DNA of 64,000 nt from Hyaloscypha bicolor E (taxonomy: Eukaryota > Ascomycota > Leotiomycetes > Helotiales > Hyaloscyphaceae), in assembly GCF_002865645.1 (NCBI RefSeq), contig NW_020194558.1, positions 2,994,197 to 3,058,196 on the forward strand, written 5' to 3'. Below, in pieces: positions 32,031 through 42,883 of the stretch. Every line of letters starts with the position of its first letter. Position 1 is the stretch's first letter. The position numbers and the translations under genes are program-made. The notes beneath the pieces were generated by a model that did not search any database, was not told the DNA's origin, and was given only the letters and a program-made list of their open reading frames with translations.

Positions 32031-33064
32031 ACCCCCTTCCCCTCCTCCATGCTTGCCGTAGAGCAAAGAAAGATTCGTTTAGAACGTAGAATAAAGTATA
32101 GAAATGGGACGCCTTCGAAAACCGAACTTCTTTGTAAGTGTACCATTACAAAATGGCGAAGGCCGAAGAAATCGAGGTCAGTCTCGTGGAGAGGCTGAGA
32201 TTTCACAAGGTAGGATGGTTTATCGATGCGTGTGCTAGATCCGTTGGGATATTGTGGTTGCCCGACATACTGAGATCGCATTTGGAAAATTGCCTTGTGA
32301 TATGCAGAGAGAAATGAAAGAGTTGCTTGGCAGCAAATTTGCACTTGACAATACCCTTTCAATTTCACCGGACGAGAAAAATTGCTTGCCTTATGATATG
32401 CAGAGAGAAATGAAGGAGTGATTGGCAGCAAATGTGCTCTTGACAATACCCCTTTCAAATTTCACCGGACGAGAAAAGTCACGCGAAACCGGATACCAGG
32501 ACATCCCATTTCCTGTCTCCCGAATTCTCATACTGTCCAGGCAAGTTTGCTTTATGCTCTTCTCCTACCTCGACAGTGGATAATGACAGAAGTCATCTCT
32601 TGTCGCCCATTCTACGAGCACTATAAGGAACACAACCGGTGACAACATCTTGAGCAGGTGTGAACAAAGGACAGGAAGAACTGGGCCAGGTAGGGATACA
32701 TATTGTGGTTTAGAGGGAGCGAAACAGGGCATGAGAGGCATGACTTTGGAATTGAAGAGGCAGTTGAAACCCCGGTTGTGGAGATTGAAAGTGGGAAGAA
32801 GGGGTCCTTTCATGGCGGTGGGATGGCGGAAATAATCACGGAGGAACGGCAAGATGGATGAAACAATGACAAATGGATTCTAGACCTCGAAGATAGACAC
32901 CTAACACCTACTCTGTGATCCGAATTGAAAAAGAGAAAATTTAACACAAAGGGACTTGGCCAATGAATGACACCCAGCTCCAACACATTTTGTGGGACTG
33001 CTCGACGCTTTCCAACTCCTGACTTCAACACCCCAACACTACTGGTCTCAACGCCATGCCCTCC
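32031..33064. other. intergenic with a tandem duplication
   Basis: Convergent 3' ends of the DUF3140 and UNG genes lie on either side. Apart from the 97-bp duplication annotated separately no feature was recognised. Confidence 0.4.
32291..32476. repeat. two tandem copies of a 96-97 bp unit
   Basis: Copy 1 at about 32291-32379 and copy 2 at about 32387-32476 share TGATATGCAGAGAGAAATGA, TTGGCAGCAAAT, CTTGACAATACCC and TTTCACCGGACGAGAAAA in the same order with few substitutions. It is a simple local duplication in non-coding sequence. Confidence 0.85.
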
Positions 33065-34099
33065 TCAGATCCCAGCAACAACAGGCTTAACATCCAAATT
33101 CCAATCAATCTCCCCCTTCTCGCCATACCTCTCCTTAAGCCAAGCATTCGTCTTCTTGAAGTGCTGGCACTCAAACCAGCCCCGACTGGCACTCAACGGA
33201 CTGGGATGCACACTCATCAACACGCAATGCCTCTTCTTATCCACCTTGCTAACCCTCTTCCCCGCCGGCGTTCCCCACGCCAAGAACACCACCCCTCCCA
33301 TTCTCTTCTTATCAACAATTTCAATAACCTTCTGCGTGAACTTCTCCCAGCCTCTGTTTGCGTGGGAATTTGCTTCGTGAGCGCGGACCGTGAGGCAGGT
33401 GTTTAGGAGGAGGACGCCGCGGTCAGCCCAGGGGGTCAACAGGCCACCCTTATTTGGGGGTGGGGAGAAGGAGGGATAGTCGTTCTTGAGGCAGGTGTAG
33501 ATATTCTTCAGGGACGGGGGAGCAGGGGTCGGAGGACGGACCGAGAAGGCGAGGCCATGGGCTTGGTTGTGGTTGTGGTAAGGGTCCTGGCCAAGAATAA
33601 CGGCCTTGACCGTGTTGAGGGGGGTGTGGCGGGACCTATTGCAGCAGTACCAATCAGCCTTGCTCCCATCGGCGTGGCAAAGAGGTAAATAGGAGGCAGC
33701 GACAAACCAGGAATAGACATCCTCCATCGGGGGGAACACCTTCTTCCCACCCTCCGCCTCCCGCTTCAAAAACTTCTTCAGCTCCAGGAAGCTATCACTG
33801 ACAATCTCCTCCTTCAGCTCCTTCAACCAGCTCTCATGCAGGGTCTCGATCTCCAGCTTCAGCAGCTCCTTCTGCTCGGGCGTGAGCTTCTTCACCCATG
33901 CCTCCTTGTCGAATTTCGATACCGGCGTAGCTGGTGCCGGAGAGGAAGATACGGAGTTCGTGCCCGTGCCGGTTGGCTTCTGGGTCGTGGAGACGGTCTT
34001 GGGAGGGCCGAAGAAGGACGTGATGCTGCCGTTTGCTTTGGGCTTTTTGGCGTCTGTGCCGGAGGTGGGAAGGGTGGAGGCTTTGCGTTTTAGGGACAT
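33065..34099 (-). CDS. ung1: uracil-DNA glycosylase (family 1)
   Basis: Two exons (34099-33708 and 33635-33065) giving 320 aa. UNG removes uracil from DNA as the first step of base excision repair. Motif A is AVILGQDPYHNHNQAHGLAF with the catalytic Asp near residue 148; motif B is SVHPSPLSASRGW with the catalytic His near 274; GVLLLNTCLTVR and VVFLAWGTPAGK complete the fold. The N-terminal tail is basic (MSLKRKASTLPTS, KKPKANG) as a nuclear signal, and GSITSFFGPP is a PIP-box-like PCNA-binding motif. The 72-nt intron 33636-33707 (GTTTGT...ATAG) has no stop and is a multiple of three; removing it gives VYSWSRHTP, the family form, which is why I splice it. The frame is open for 92 codons upstream of the ATG without another ATG. 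Confidence 0.95.
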   Translation of the reverse strand: MSLKRKASTLPTSGTDAKKPKANGSITSFFGPPKTVSTTQKPTGTGTNSVSSSPAPATPVSKFDKEAWVKKLTPEQKELLKLEIETLHESWLKELKEEIVSDSFLELKKFLKREAEGGKKVFPPMEDVYSWFVAASYLPLCHADGSKADWYCCNRSRHTPLNTVKAVILGQDPYHNHNQAHGLAFSVRPPTPAPPSLKNIYTCLKNDYPSFSPPPNKGGLLTPWADRGVLLLNTCLTVRAHEANSHANRGWEKFTQKVIEIVDKKRMGGVVFLAWGTPAGKRVSKVDKKRHCVLMSVHPSPLSASRGWFECQHFKKTNAWLKERYGEKGEIDWNLDVKPVVAGI

Positions 34100-34925
34100 G
34101 ATTATACGGTGGGACGGACGACGGAAGAGGAGTGCGAGAGACAGTTTGCTTGAGTGTTGGGTTGTGGTTTGAATTGAGTTGGGTTGTGGTTTGAATTGAG
34201 TTGAGTTGAGGATTGGGGAGGAAGAGGAGGTTGGAGTCGGTGATCCTTCGAGGTTCAGCTTCACGCGAGGCGCGTTGAGTGCCTGCAGGGAACGCGAAGT
34301 CAGAGGGTCCGAGCCACCAGCCAACCAAAGCCCAGCAAGTTTCACGACTTCGAGAGGAAGCCTAGAAGGCTGCAATTTGCGATGATGATTTGTTTCTACG
34401 TCTGCAAAAGCAAGTTTGCATGCTCAAGTCTGTGGCAGTGTCACATGTTAGCCAATTTTTCATTCCATTGTTCTGAGAGATCAGAAGACGGCGCGAGGCT
34501 GCAGCTGCCTGCAAGAAGGCTTTGCTCACCGCACCCCTCATCTACCTCTCCTACCTTCATCTTCCTTCTCTCATCTCCCAACTCCATCCTCACCTTCTTG
34601 ACCCGCTGCGAGAGTATATGCACATTTTCGTCTGAACATATCCTCTCACCAGACACACTCTGCTACGTTCCTCAGCCTGTTTCCTCTACCTGCCACGGCT
34701 TTGTGCCTACTTCGTCCTTTGCTTGATCTAGACCTTGCCATCCCCTTCGCGATCGTTGCGTAAATATTGCTTGGCAAGGCGACGCTTTTCCAACTTTGAT
34801 ATCCTAGGCTCCTTCCAAACATTATTTGCTGCCCCCCTCCCAGCCAACCACTGCAGCCCATCTCGACCAAAGTCTAGAGACGTTCACATTCAACCTCTCA
34901 GAGGAGGTGGACCGGTCACGCAGCC
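34100..34925. other. divergent promoter region of ung1 and HET 3
   Basis: Contains a near-perfect short direct repeat (GAATTGAGTTGGGTTGTGGTT-like words at about 34150-34215) and CT-rich leader sequence before HET 3. No gene seen. Confidence 0.4.
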
Positions 34926-37100
34926 ATGGCCTCTGCCGCCCCGTCGGAAGCGCAGAATCTGTGCGCAAGATGCCAAACCATTGACTTGGACGAAATCTTC
35001 AGCAGAAAAGGACTGGGTGGGGTACCTTACAATAGAAAACGTGTGCTGGATCTTGGGTCAGCCCAAGGTTTAGCTATTGGCTGCGCACTGTGCAGCTTGT
35101 TTGCAACGATGTGGAATACGGATAATAATACTGTGAGTTGTAATTTAATCCTTACCAGGACCAAAGACGTTCTTCTTTCAAATTGGAGGGGATGGCCTTC
35201 CGGCCCTTCCCACCGGCATGATCGTGTCGAAGGAGAGGATAAACTACTCCTCTTTTTGAGGCCGGGTCTACGTGGATCAGCCCGTCGAAAGGGCTACTTG
35301 AGCTCCATACAGCCCCCTGGACCTGGTCCTAATATCGGGTTTCGGATGATTTCGCCTGCAACCTTCGACTTTCACTTTGTTAGCGACTCTATTTCATACT
35401 GCTCGGTGAACCACGGTTCAGCTTGTAAGCAGCAGCTCAATGGCGCTCCGAATTTCTTCAAAGTGGTCGATTGCAAAGCACGACAAGTCGTTGTAGCCCG
35501 ACCAGGCTATCAGTACCTGGCTCTATCATATGTCTGGGGATCAACAACAGGCACTTCAGATCGGAGTCTACTAGATCTTGACAACTGTCCAAAGGTTATC
35601 AATGATAGCATCGACGTCACACTGAAACTAATGTTCCAGTATCTTTGGGTAGATCGATACTGTATCGACCAACTAGATGAGGCGGACAAACATCATCAAA
35701 TAAGACAAATGGACTTGATTTACGCTAATGCCAAAGTAAGTACAATCGGATTCATAACTTCCTATCCTCCGATTCGGAGACAATCTTGGTCCATTTCATG
35801 TACAGCACTCCCAACACATTCCACAAAAGTTTCTGTTGTTCAAATTGTTCATGGGACATTTTTAGAGAGGGGAACGGCTGACACCCGAATGTTCTAGGCT
35901 ACTATCATTGCAGCAGCTGGCGATGGCCCAGGTTATGGTCTTCCAGGGGTCAATGGCACATTGAGGAAACAGCAGCCTCACCTTCGCATACATGGCCATT
36001 TACTTGCGTCCACTTTACCCCATCCTAGCTGGTCAGTCAACAACTCAAAATGGGCCTCTCGAGGCTGGACTTATCAAGAGAACATTCTATCCAAGCGCAG
36101 AATCATCTTCACCGACGACCAAGTATTGTTCGAATGCAACAGCATGCACTATGCGGAGTCCCAGATTTTGCCCCTGGACGTGCTGCACACCGAAGACAAG
36201 ACAATGTTCAAATGGTACGTGGCACAAGGGGCCTTCGAGTGGAAAACACCGGGATCGGACCCCGAAGATATAATACACTTCCTCGCGGATTTCAGCAAAA
36301 GAGAGCTAAGTTATCCTGCAGATGCGATCAATGCTATGCAGGGTATCTTTCAAATGTTCTCAAAAACAGAGTACCCAGTCTATCATATTGAGGGAGTCCC
36401 TATTCTATCGGCGACGTCAGGCACATTTGTCCCAGAGGATTCCTTCATTAAAGGTCTCTCCTGGTGTCACTCAATTCCCGGAAAGCGTCGTCCCGAGTTT
36501 CCGTCGTGGTCTTGGGCTGGTTGGACCGGTGTTTTGGAACGTAGTTTCATGTGGGCAGATGAATACCCTGTTGACACTGTACTTTGTCTCGAGACTGAGA
36601 ATGGGATCATCGAAGAATTTCCTAGGTGAGACCACGGGTTGAAATTCCTGTCAAAAATAACGACGAGCAACGTGAAGATCCTTCACATAAAAGGATGGAC
36701 ACTTCGATGTGGCATTGTACACCTTAAAAACGAAGGGTGCAAGACAGGTCGAGACATCTATGGATTCTATGTGCCCAACGACGGCTATTTCCTGAAATTC
36801 AAAATTTGGAAGAACAAATCTGTCTATTTTGCTCCAAAATGGGATTTGGATGTGTCACAGCTGGATGGGAAATCACTTAAATGTATCTGTCTGAATTTTC
36901 CAACTGATGAAAGGTTCACAACCTCGCTTACGGTGTTGGTGGTCAACCAGAACATGAGTGGCTTGTCGGAGCGAGTCGGTTGTTGCACTTTGGGATGCGG
37001 GTGGGTGCAAGCTGATCGAGAATGGGTCGGTCCAGGTGAAACACCCCACTGGAAAACGCTCGAAAAGAAACTCAAGAGACAGACGATTCATTTGGGTTAG
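34926..37100 (+). CDS. HET-domain (heterokaryon incompatibility) protein 3
   Basis: Three exons: 34926-35735, 35898-36625, 36668-37100, giving 656 aa. An N-terminal region with LCARCQTIDLDEIF and GCALCSLF Cys pairs precedes the HET domain, as in one common HET subclass. The domain reads YQYLALSYVWGS (signature at about 201-205), then LWVDRYCIDQLDEADKHHQI, MDLIYANAKATIIAAAGDG (exon junction after AK) and SKWASRGWTYQENILSKRR with LFECN. The tail ends in a beta-rich region. CIDQ replaces the more usual CINQ, as in many relatives. The second intron is only 42 nt (GTGAGA...ACGAG) and removes an in-frame TGA at 36627-36629; if it is not spliced the protein stops after 512 residues. The first intron (162 nt) follows GTAAGT. 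Otherwise intact. Confidence 0.85.
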
Positions 37101-37540
37101 TTCCAGGAAGTCCACCGCCAAATCCGAGAATCTCTGCCAAGGCCGCCTCCGCCCTCGGTTTCCTGTCCTTGCACCTACCAGGGAATGAATGACACGGATA
37201 CAAAAAAGAAATAGGGAGAGAAAATAAAGATCTATAAAAGGCGAGCAACGGAAAGGATAGAAAAGGGAACAGGGAATCAATATGGCGAGACTTTTGTAAG
37301 CAACAATTCCCTCTTATGCACCCTCATTCCCCTCGCTCTCGATAACCCATATCTCCTAGTAGTGCTAGTCACCTGTTATATTAGTTAAAGTATTAACGAG
37401 TATTCCCAGGAACAGTAAGCAGATAGTGGATAAAGGTCTAGATAGAATGAATAGTTAACTTTCCGCATCTTGGAATTCGCTCTACTTAATGTGCGCTAGA
37501 CGGCCTGGTCTCCGCTTCCTCGCAAACTTCGTAGTCTTCC
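37101..37540. other. 3' intergenic between HET 3 and the ABM-fold gene
   Basis: Convergent 3' ends; AT-rich, nothing recognised. Confidence 0.35.
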
Positions 37541-38312
37541 CTATTTTGTTTCCTTTCCAAGGCTCTGGCAACGAACGTGGAACATCGCCAACTTGACAAT
37601 CTCCTCCATATCCCTAATCAAATCCACACTCTCCTTAAAAGCCTCCGTCTCCCGAAACTTCCTGTGCGCGTCAATGCTAGGCCAGCCGGTGAACGCTGTT
37701 AAAAGAGACCCCAACTGTCCTAGCTCTCCTCCTCTCACAGGAAAGTCGTTCTCCACGCCCCAGCCGTAGCTCACTGCCATGACATCGGAGCAATTTTCAA
37801 GACTCTTCTCTACAAACTTTTGAAGCTGTGCGGCAGCTTTGTCTTTCCCAGCTGGCGAGATAGCCGAGGGAAAGTAAGCGAGCATAACTTCCGTCACAGG
37901 AGACTGGAGGACCAGAGGCTCCGTTTTTTCCATGGTGATGTGCTTCGTGAACTCGCCATGCGTTAAGATGGTCGGAAGCTCCTTCACCGCTTCGCCGCCG
38001 AACCTGTTTTCCACCCTTTCAGCCTCCATACAGTATCGTCCCGGAGATACCGGGAGAGTCCGTTAGGTGGGGTGACTTTAAGACTTACGCTTTGGCGAAC
38101 ACCTCGTGCTCCTCGACCGAATCCCAGTCAAAGAAAGCCCAGACTGACAACGGATTCTCGATCTCAAGGCCCCAGTAGACTTGCTGCGGTCCTCCGGGTT
38201 TGGAAACGACGGCCTCATACGCTCCGGTCATGATCCGGCCCTCGCGCGTGCTGGGGTCCATGATGTTGATGTTGGGCTTCACGCCCATGCAGCCGATCTC
38301 TGTGACAGCCAT
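37541..38312 (-). CDS. ABM-type dimeric alpha/beta barrel protein
   Basis: Two exons (38312-38089 and 38015-37541, intron 73 nt with GTAAGT donor) giving 232 aa. The first exon encodes an antibiotic biosynthesis monooxygenase-like ferredoxin fold: MAVTEIGCMGVKPNINIMDP, then KPGGPQQVYWGLEIENPLSV and WAFFDWDSVEEHEVFAK. The second half repeats this architecture (TEPLVLQSPVTEVMLAYFPS, AVSYGWGVEND, LLTAFTGWPSIDAHRKFRET), so the chain is probably an internal double of the ~100-residue barrel unit. Related fungal proteins are small cytosolic enzymes or ligand binders with no fixed role. No cofactor site can be named. It is not within a visible biosynthetic cluster. The exact acceptor is inferred from frame continuity. 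Confidence 0.78.
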
Positions 38313-41023
38313 TCTGAATATTGTCGTGTGTGGGATTTGAGGAGATCGGGTTGGTAATATAGGGGAATGAAATATTCCGCAGCCAATACTTATGTAAGAA
38401 ACAGTCGGTCTCGGATAGAATAGAGTGAGCTATTTGTCGCTACGTTGCAAATATATGGGCTTTTATTGGCTTTTGGGCTTACTGATGACAAATTAATCGC
38501 TGGGCGGTTGCGTATGAGATCCCCAAGGCAGATACATACAGAGTACTATTATACGTGCGATGAGTTATTCCGGTGCCTAATAGCGGGCCCCACTCCTCAA
38601 CCTGTTTATTTTTATTGAACGAGCTCTTGTTAAAGCAATTACACTGCATTATCTCGGTGCCTATTAGCTAGGTAGTATTAACTTAGCAAGGAATAAGAAT
38701 AGAACCCCGAAATAACTTCTAGTAGTCGACGGAATAAGGGAATCACGGATCATAACCCGTTGGATAAATCAAGACTTGATCGACTTGTTCGGCTCATGCC
38801 AATGTCCCAGAACTGTCCAGTATAATGAGATTGCGGAAAGTGAACGTGAATCTTGGAAATAGTAGTTTTGTTGAATTGTACTGTACATCGGAATTTTCAT
38901 CCCTCAATTTGCCTCTCACAAGCCCCTCCCCCGCCCCCATACATAGGAGCACAAGTGAGCAGCCTCATACTCCAGATCGAAACCACTAGGGTTCTCAAGT
39001 GAATTAATGGAGTGATTCTTCTCTCATATATAGCCTCCACAAATCATGGTCATGGATCTGAGATCTCTGTTCTGGAACGTTGAGAGAGTAAAGACCACGG
39101 GCCATTGTGATGGAAATTTCACAGATCTTTCTGCTTCATTTTCGAAATTGGATCGGTCCGGAAAAGCAGAGAAAATGGCGTAAGTAAATAGATACTCGGG
39201 GCTCGAGAGAGGCTAAGGTCAAGGAGTATTGTAATGTCCCAATACTATAGAATGGTAAAGCTGACTTGCCTATCGAGTGAGATTACTGCGGTGTGGCCGC
39301 CAGAGTCCCTCCCCGCCCGATTTTCAACAGAAAAGTGAATTATGAATAAAACAACCACGTGTTTTCGTTGCTCGTTGATAATCTCATATGAATTCTTAAT
39401 GAGATTTGGATGGGTTTTCATTATGAAAACTGCGAATGTGCAACAAATTATGAGATTCTGTCACCCGGGACCCACTTTCCTCAAATTCTGACTAGAAAAA
39501 TGTGTTCGAGAAAGGCAACCTATTCCCACTATACGGAAATCCAATTGGAATTGGAACAGACATACCGAGTGAGGACAGAAGCTGGAATAGTTACTGAACC
39601 TTATCCTCAGAGCATATGCCAAGCTTTATTGAGAAGGTCTCAATAAGAACCAATCGGGAGCTTGACCAACCTCATCCTATAGGAACCCGACAATGTCATT
39701 GCAGAGGGAACTCATTGGGAACTTATTGGGAACGCGCTGAGAACCCATTGATTGGGCTCTCGAAGCCAGCCATGGTTATCTTTTATATTAGGTAGCGTGC
39801 GATGTCTCATACTCTCCCAGGGGTTGAGTTTTATATAGGGGTTAGCGAGTGAATCCCTAAATCTCAAAAAGTCATGTTTTTGTTACAACAAAAGGTTAAG
39901 AGGCTTGCTTCACTTGACAGATGAAAGTAGGTACTCCGTACTATTCTCCCCAAGGTAAATTCCTTGGTAACCGATCCAGATTCCAGATATTTCATAGCCA
40001 TTATCCCAGGTAGATTACATAGGGTTCTGACTACTGAATGTTCCAAGAGTCTCTAGGATATTGAACGCACCTTACTAATGCGCGAGATTAATTCTGAAGA
40101 CAATAGGTATTTCTTAGTTTAGTGAAGGTTTTATGCATGGTTGGAGAACTAGAAGCGTTCAAGACACTCTATTTTCTATCTTACACATATTAGTATACAG
40201 CCAGATGTCTCCCAGATTGCTATGCAGGAAATCGTAAGAAAACAAGCGTTCAAAAAATGCCCCCTTATTTTTAGACGTCAGATTGGAGTGATGTCTCCTT
40301 CTCCTACAGCTCTGTTTCTTCTGCTCTCGTACCGCTAGTCACGCCCACGCCTTAGGATTTCTTCCCTTAATATCATCTCTACTTATTACCTATACCTCCT
40401 TAACATGCTCTTCCAGCAATTGAAAACTCTTATTCGCATTCCTAATAGAATTTTTATAAGCAAGCATGAAAGACGCATTTCCTTATAAGACTTAAATCTA
40501 TCGTCTATAAGGTGCCAAGACCAATGCTCTTCCAACTAAACTCTTGGCCTTGTCGGATGCGCTTCCGCCAAAAAATGTGGACCGGACTGAACAGATATGC
40601 GGGAACCACAGCCGTTGCGGGAACGAACTTCCACTTTATCCAGGACTTACTGCTGCCAAGTAACATAATCGGCGATTTCATAGGATGATCGTGCACAGTT
40701 TGAAAACTGATATCATTTCAAGTCGTGCCGAACTGCTTCTGCAGGGTTCTTGCAAGTCATTTGCATCAGAAAGGGATCTTGGCCCGAAGAAGCGATCTGT
40801 TGCCGGAGGCAAGCTTAAGTAAACTTCCTGCTCTGCTGTCTCTATTCCTTTTGCTTCTTAACCTCTATACTTAGTCATTCATTCTCTCATCCTTCTAGTT
40901 TCTTCCGTACTCAGTTTCTATTCATTGTATTAATGTGAGCTTATTTTCGTCGAAATATCTGTCTCCGAAGCTCAACACGGAATTCAAAACCGACGGGCTC
41001 CTCACCACCTCGGACGTCGAAAC
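38313..41023. other. long intergenic region
   Basis: About 2.7 kb. It carries a diverged copy of the 3' end of the mitochondrial carrier gene (annotated separately at 40150-40375) and short CATTGGGAACTTATTGGGAA-type repeats near 39705-39760. A 78-codon frame at 39410-39646 (+) has no motif and is not supported. The last few hundred bases must contain the MFS promoter; a pyrimidine-rich leader runs at about 40840-40925. Confidence 0.4.
40150..40375 (-). pseudogene. duplicated 3' fragment of the Mtm1-type carrier gene
   Basis: About 220 bp resemble the end of the carrier gene and its 3' flank at 44180-44390. Shared words in the same order include CTATCTTACA, GCTATGCAG, TTGGAGTGATGTCTC/ATGGAGTGATGTGCTC and TACAGCTC. 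Read on the minus strand the fragment gives ESRRNRAV against ERAERNRAV-stop in the intact gene, with a stop a few codons upstream. No more of the carrier is present. The copies flank the MFS transporter gene. Confidence 0.6.
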
Positions 41024-42883
41024 ATGGTCGATTCGATCTCTTCCAGCTGTGAAACGAAAGACGACTGGGCACCCATAGAACTCAGCACCTGGCGAGTCTT
41101 TCGAGATAAAGCATGGGTGACGCAAAAAGTCTTCGAACACCGCCTTCCAGGCTCTGGTACTGACGCAGACCCATATCTTGTGGAATGGCTACCCTGCGAC
41201 GTCCGAAATCCCATGAACTTCTCACAACGTCGGAAATGGACTTTAGCATGGATAGGCGCCTTTACGGTTTTCGGCGTGTCGTTCTCATCTTCTGGAGACA
41301 CGGGAGGCATACTCAGTCAAATGGTTGAGTGGGGGCTGTCCAATACCCTGGCACTGCTTCCCATTTCGTTCTTCGTGCTGGGATTTGCCATCGGACCAGT
41401 ATTTTGGGCCCCTTTGAGTGAGATTTATGGCAGGCAGGCCATTTTCCTCCTCACCTATGTCACCTACACAGTCTTTGATGCTGGCTGCATTGGAGCGCAG
41501 ACGATCACTCAGCTGGTTGTGTTAAGATTCATTGCGGGATTATGTGGAAGTGCCCAACTTACAAATTCTGGGGGAATCATCGCAGACATGTTTTCTGCTG
41601 CCGAGCGAGGCAAAGCACAAAGTGTTTTCGCATGTGCACCTTTCATGGGCCCTGTTTGTATGTATTTATTCAATCACTCCCACTGTCCCACATCGCCTTG
41701 CTGAGTTCAGCATTCTGAATTGAAGAGATGTCCCAAGTGGAGTTTTCAAAGTTTCTACTGAGGTTTAAAACCAGACTGTCTCGACATGTGGCCCTCTAAT
41801 ATTCGGTCCATGACACCTAAAAAGCTGACTTTAAACGCAGTGGGCCCAGTCGTGGGAGGATACCTTGGTCTGCCGTTATCGTGGAGATGGATTCACGTAC
41901 TCATTACTTGCTTGGCAACTTGCCTTCTATTCGCAGGCTCTATTATCCCGGAAACGTACGCCCCAGTCTTGCTTCAGCACCGTGCAAGAGCGCTATCTAA
42001 GAGAACCGGGAAAGTCTATGTCACTCGACTCGACCATCTCCAAGGGCCCAAATCATTGCCAGCTATTCTGAAAATTGCTTTGGCACGACCATGGGTTTTA
42101 CTGTTCAAAGAGCCTATTGTCCTCATCATGTCTACATACATGGCAATCTTCTACGGGACAATGTATATGTTTTTCGGAGCCTTTCCAATCGTGTTCGAGG
42201 AGCTGCGTGGATGGAGTCAGGGAGTCAGCGGACTCGCATTCTTCGGACAGACGGTTGGCATGGCCTTTGCTTTGTTATATATGAGGTGGGAGAACACGCG
42301 CTACGTTCGAATCGCAGACGCCTCGCCGCATGGTCGGGCGCCAGCAGAAGCCCGACTTCTGCCCTGCATGATCGCCGCAATTGCGACTCCCATAGGCCTC
42401 TTTCTGTTCGCCTGGACGAACGGGAAAACGATGCCTTGGATTCTCCCCGTCATTGGAAGCGGCATCTTCGGGTTTGGCAACGTCCTCCTGAGTTTAGGTT
42501 GCGTCAACTACCTCATCGATGCCTACGTCATCTACGCTGCGTCCGTTATGGCTGCCACGGCAATGCTGCGATCAGTCCTAGGAGCTACGTTTCCATTGTT
42601 CACGGCCACCATGTATAACCATCTTGGCATTCACTGGGCGTCAAGTATCCCCGCATTCTTGGCGCTGATTTGTATGCCGTTCCCCTTCATCTTTGCTCGA
42701 TACGGAGCCGCAATTCGAAGCCAGTGCGAATATGCTGCCGAAGCTCAGAAAGCGTTGGATGAGATGCTGAAAACGAGTGGAGAAGGCGAGAATATCACGG
42801 ACTTGGAATTGATTCAGGAGGAAGCAAAGCTGGACCTGGATAGGCGTACCACGGTGAAAACAGTACACACTATAGCTGTTTAG
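41024..42883 (+). CDS. MFS transporter, DHA1-type (multidrug/polyamine-like)
   Basis: Two exons (41024-41657, 41841-42883; 183-nt intron with GTATGT donor) giving 558 aa. The soluble N-terminus is followed by 12 predicted membrane segments. Signature parts: WLPCDVRNPMNFSQRRKW just before TM1, APLSEIYGRQAIFLLTYVTY (motif A, loop 2-3), LVVLRFIAGLCGSAQLTNSG (motif B region with Arg in TM4), and PFMGPVLGPVVGGYLGLPLS (motif C, antiporter type), which is restored exactly by splicing. WRWIHVLI and the PETYAPVLLQHRA loop are typical of fungal DHA1 drug:H+ antiporters such as FLU1/TPO-like proteins. Located in the plasma membrane by inference. Substrate unknown. No biosynthetic neighbours, so a general efflux role is likelier than a cluster-specific one. 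Confidence 0.92.

Noticed and set aside
39410..39646. 78-residue ORF in the long intergenic region
   Set aside because: No motif or promoter signal; surrounding sequence is non-coding in character.
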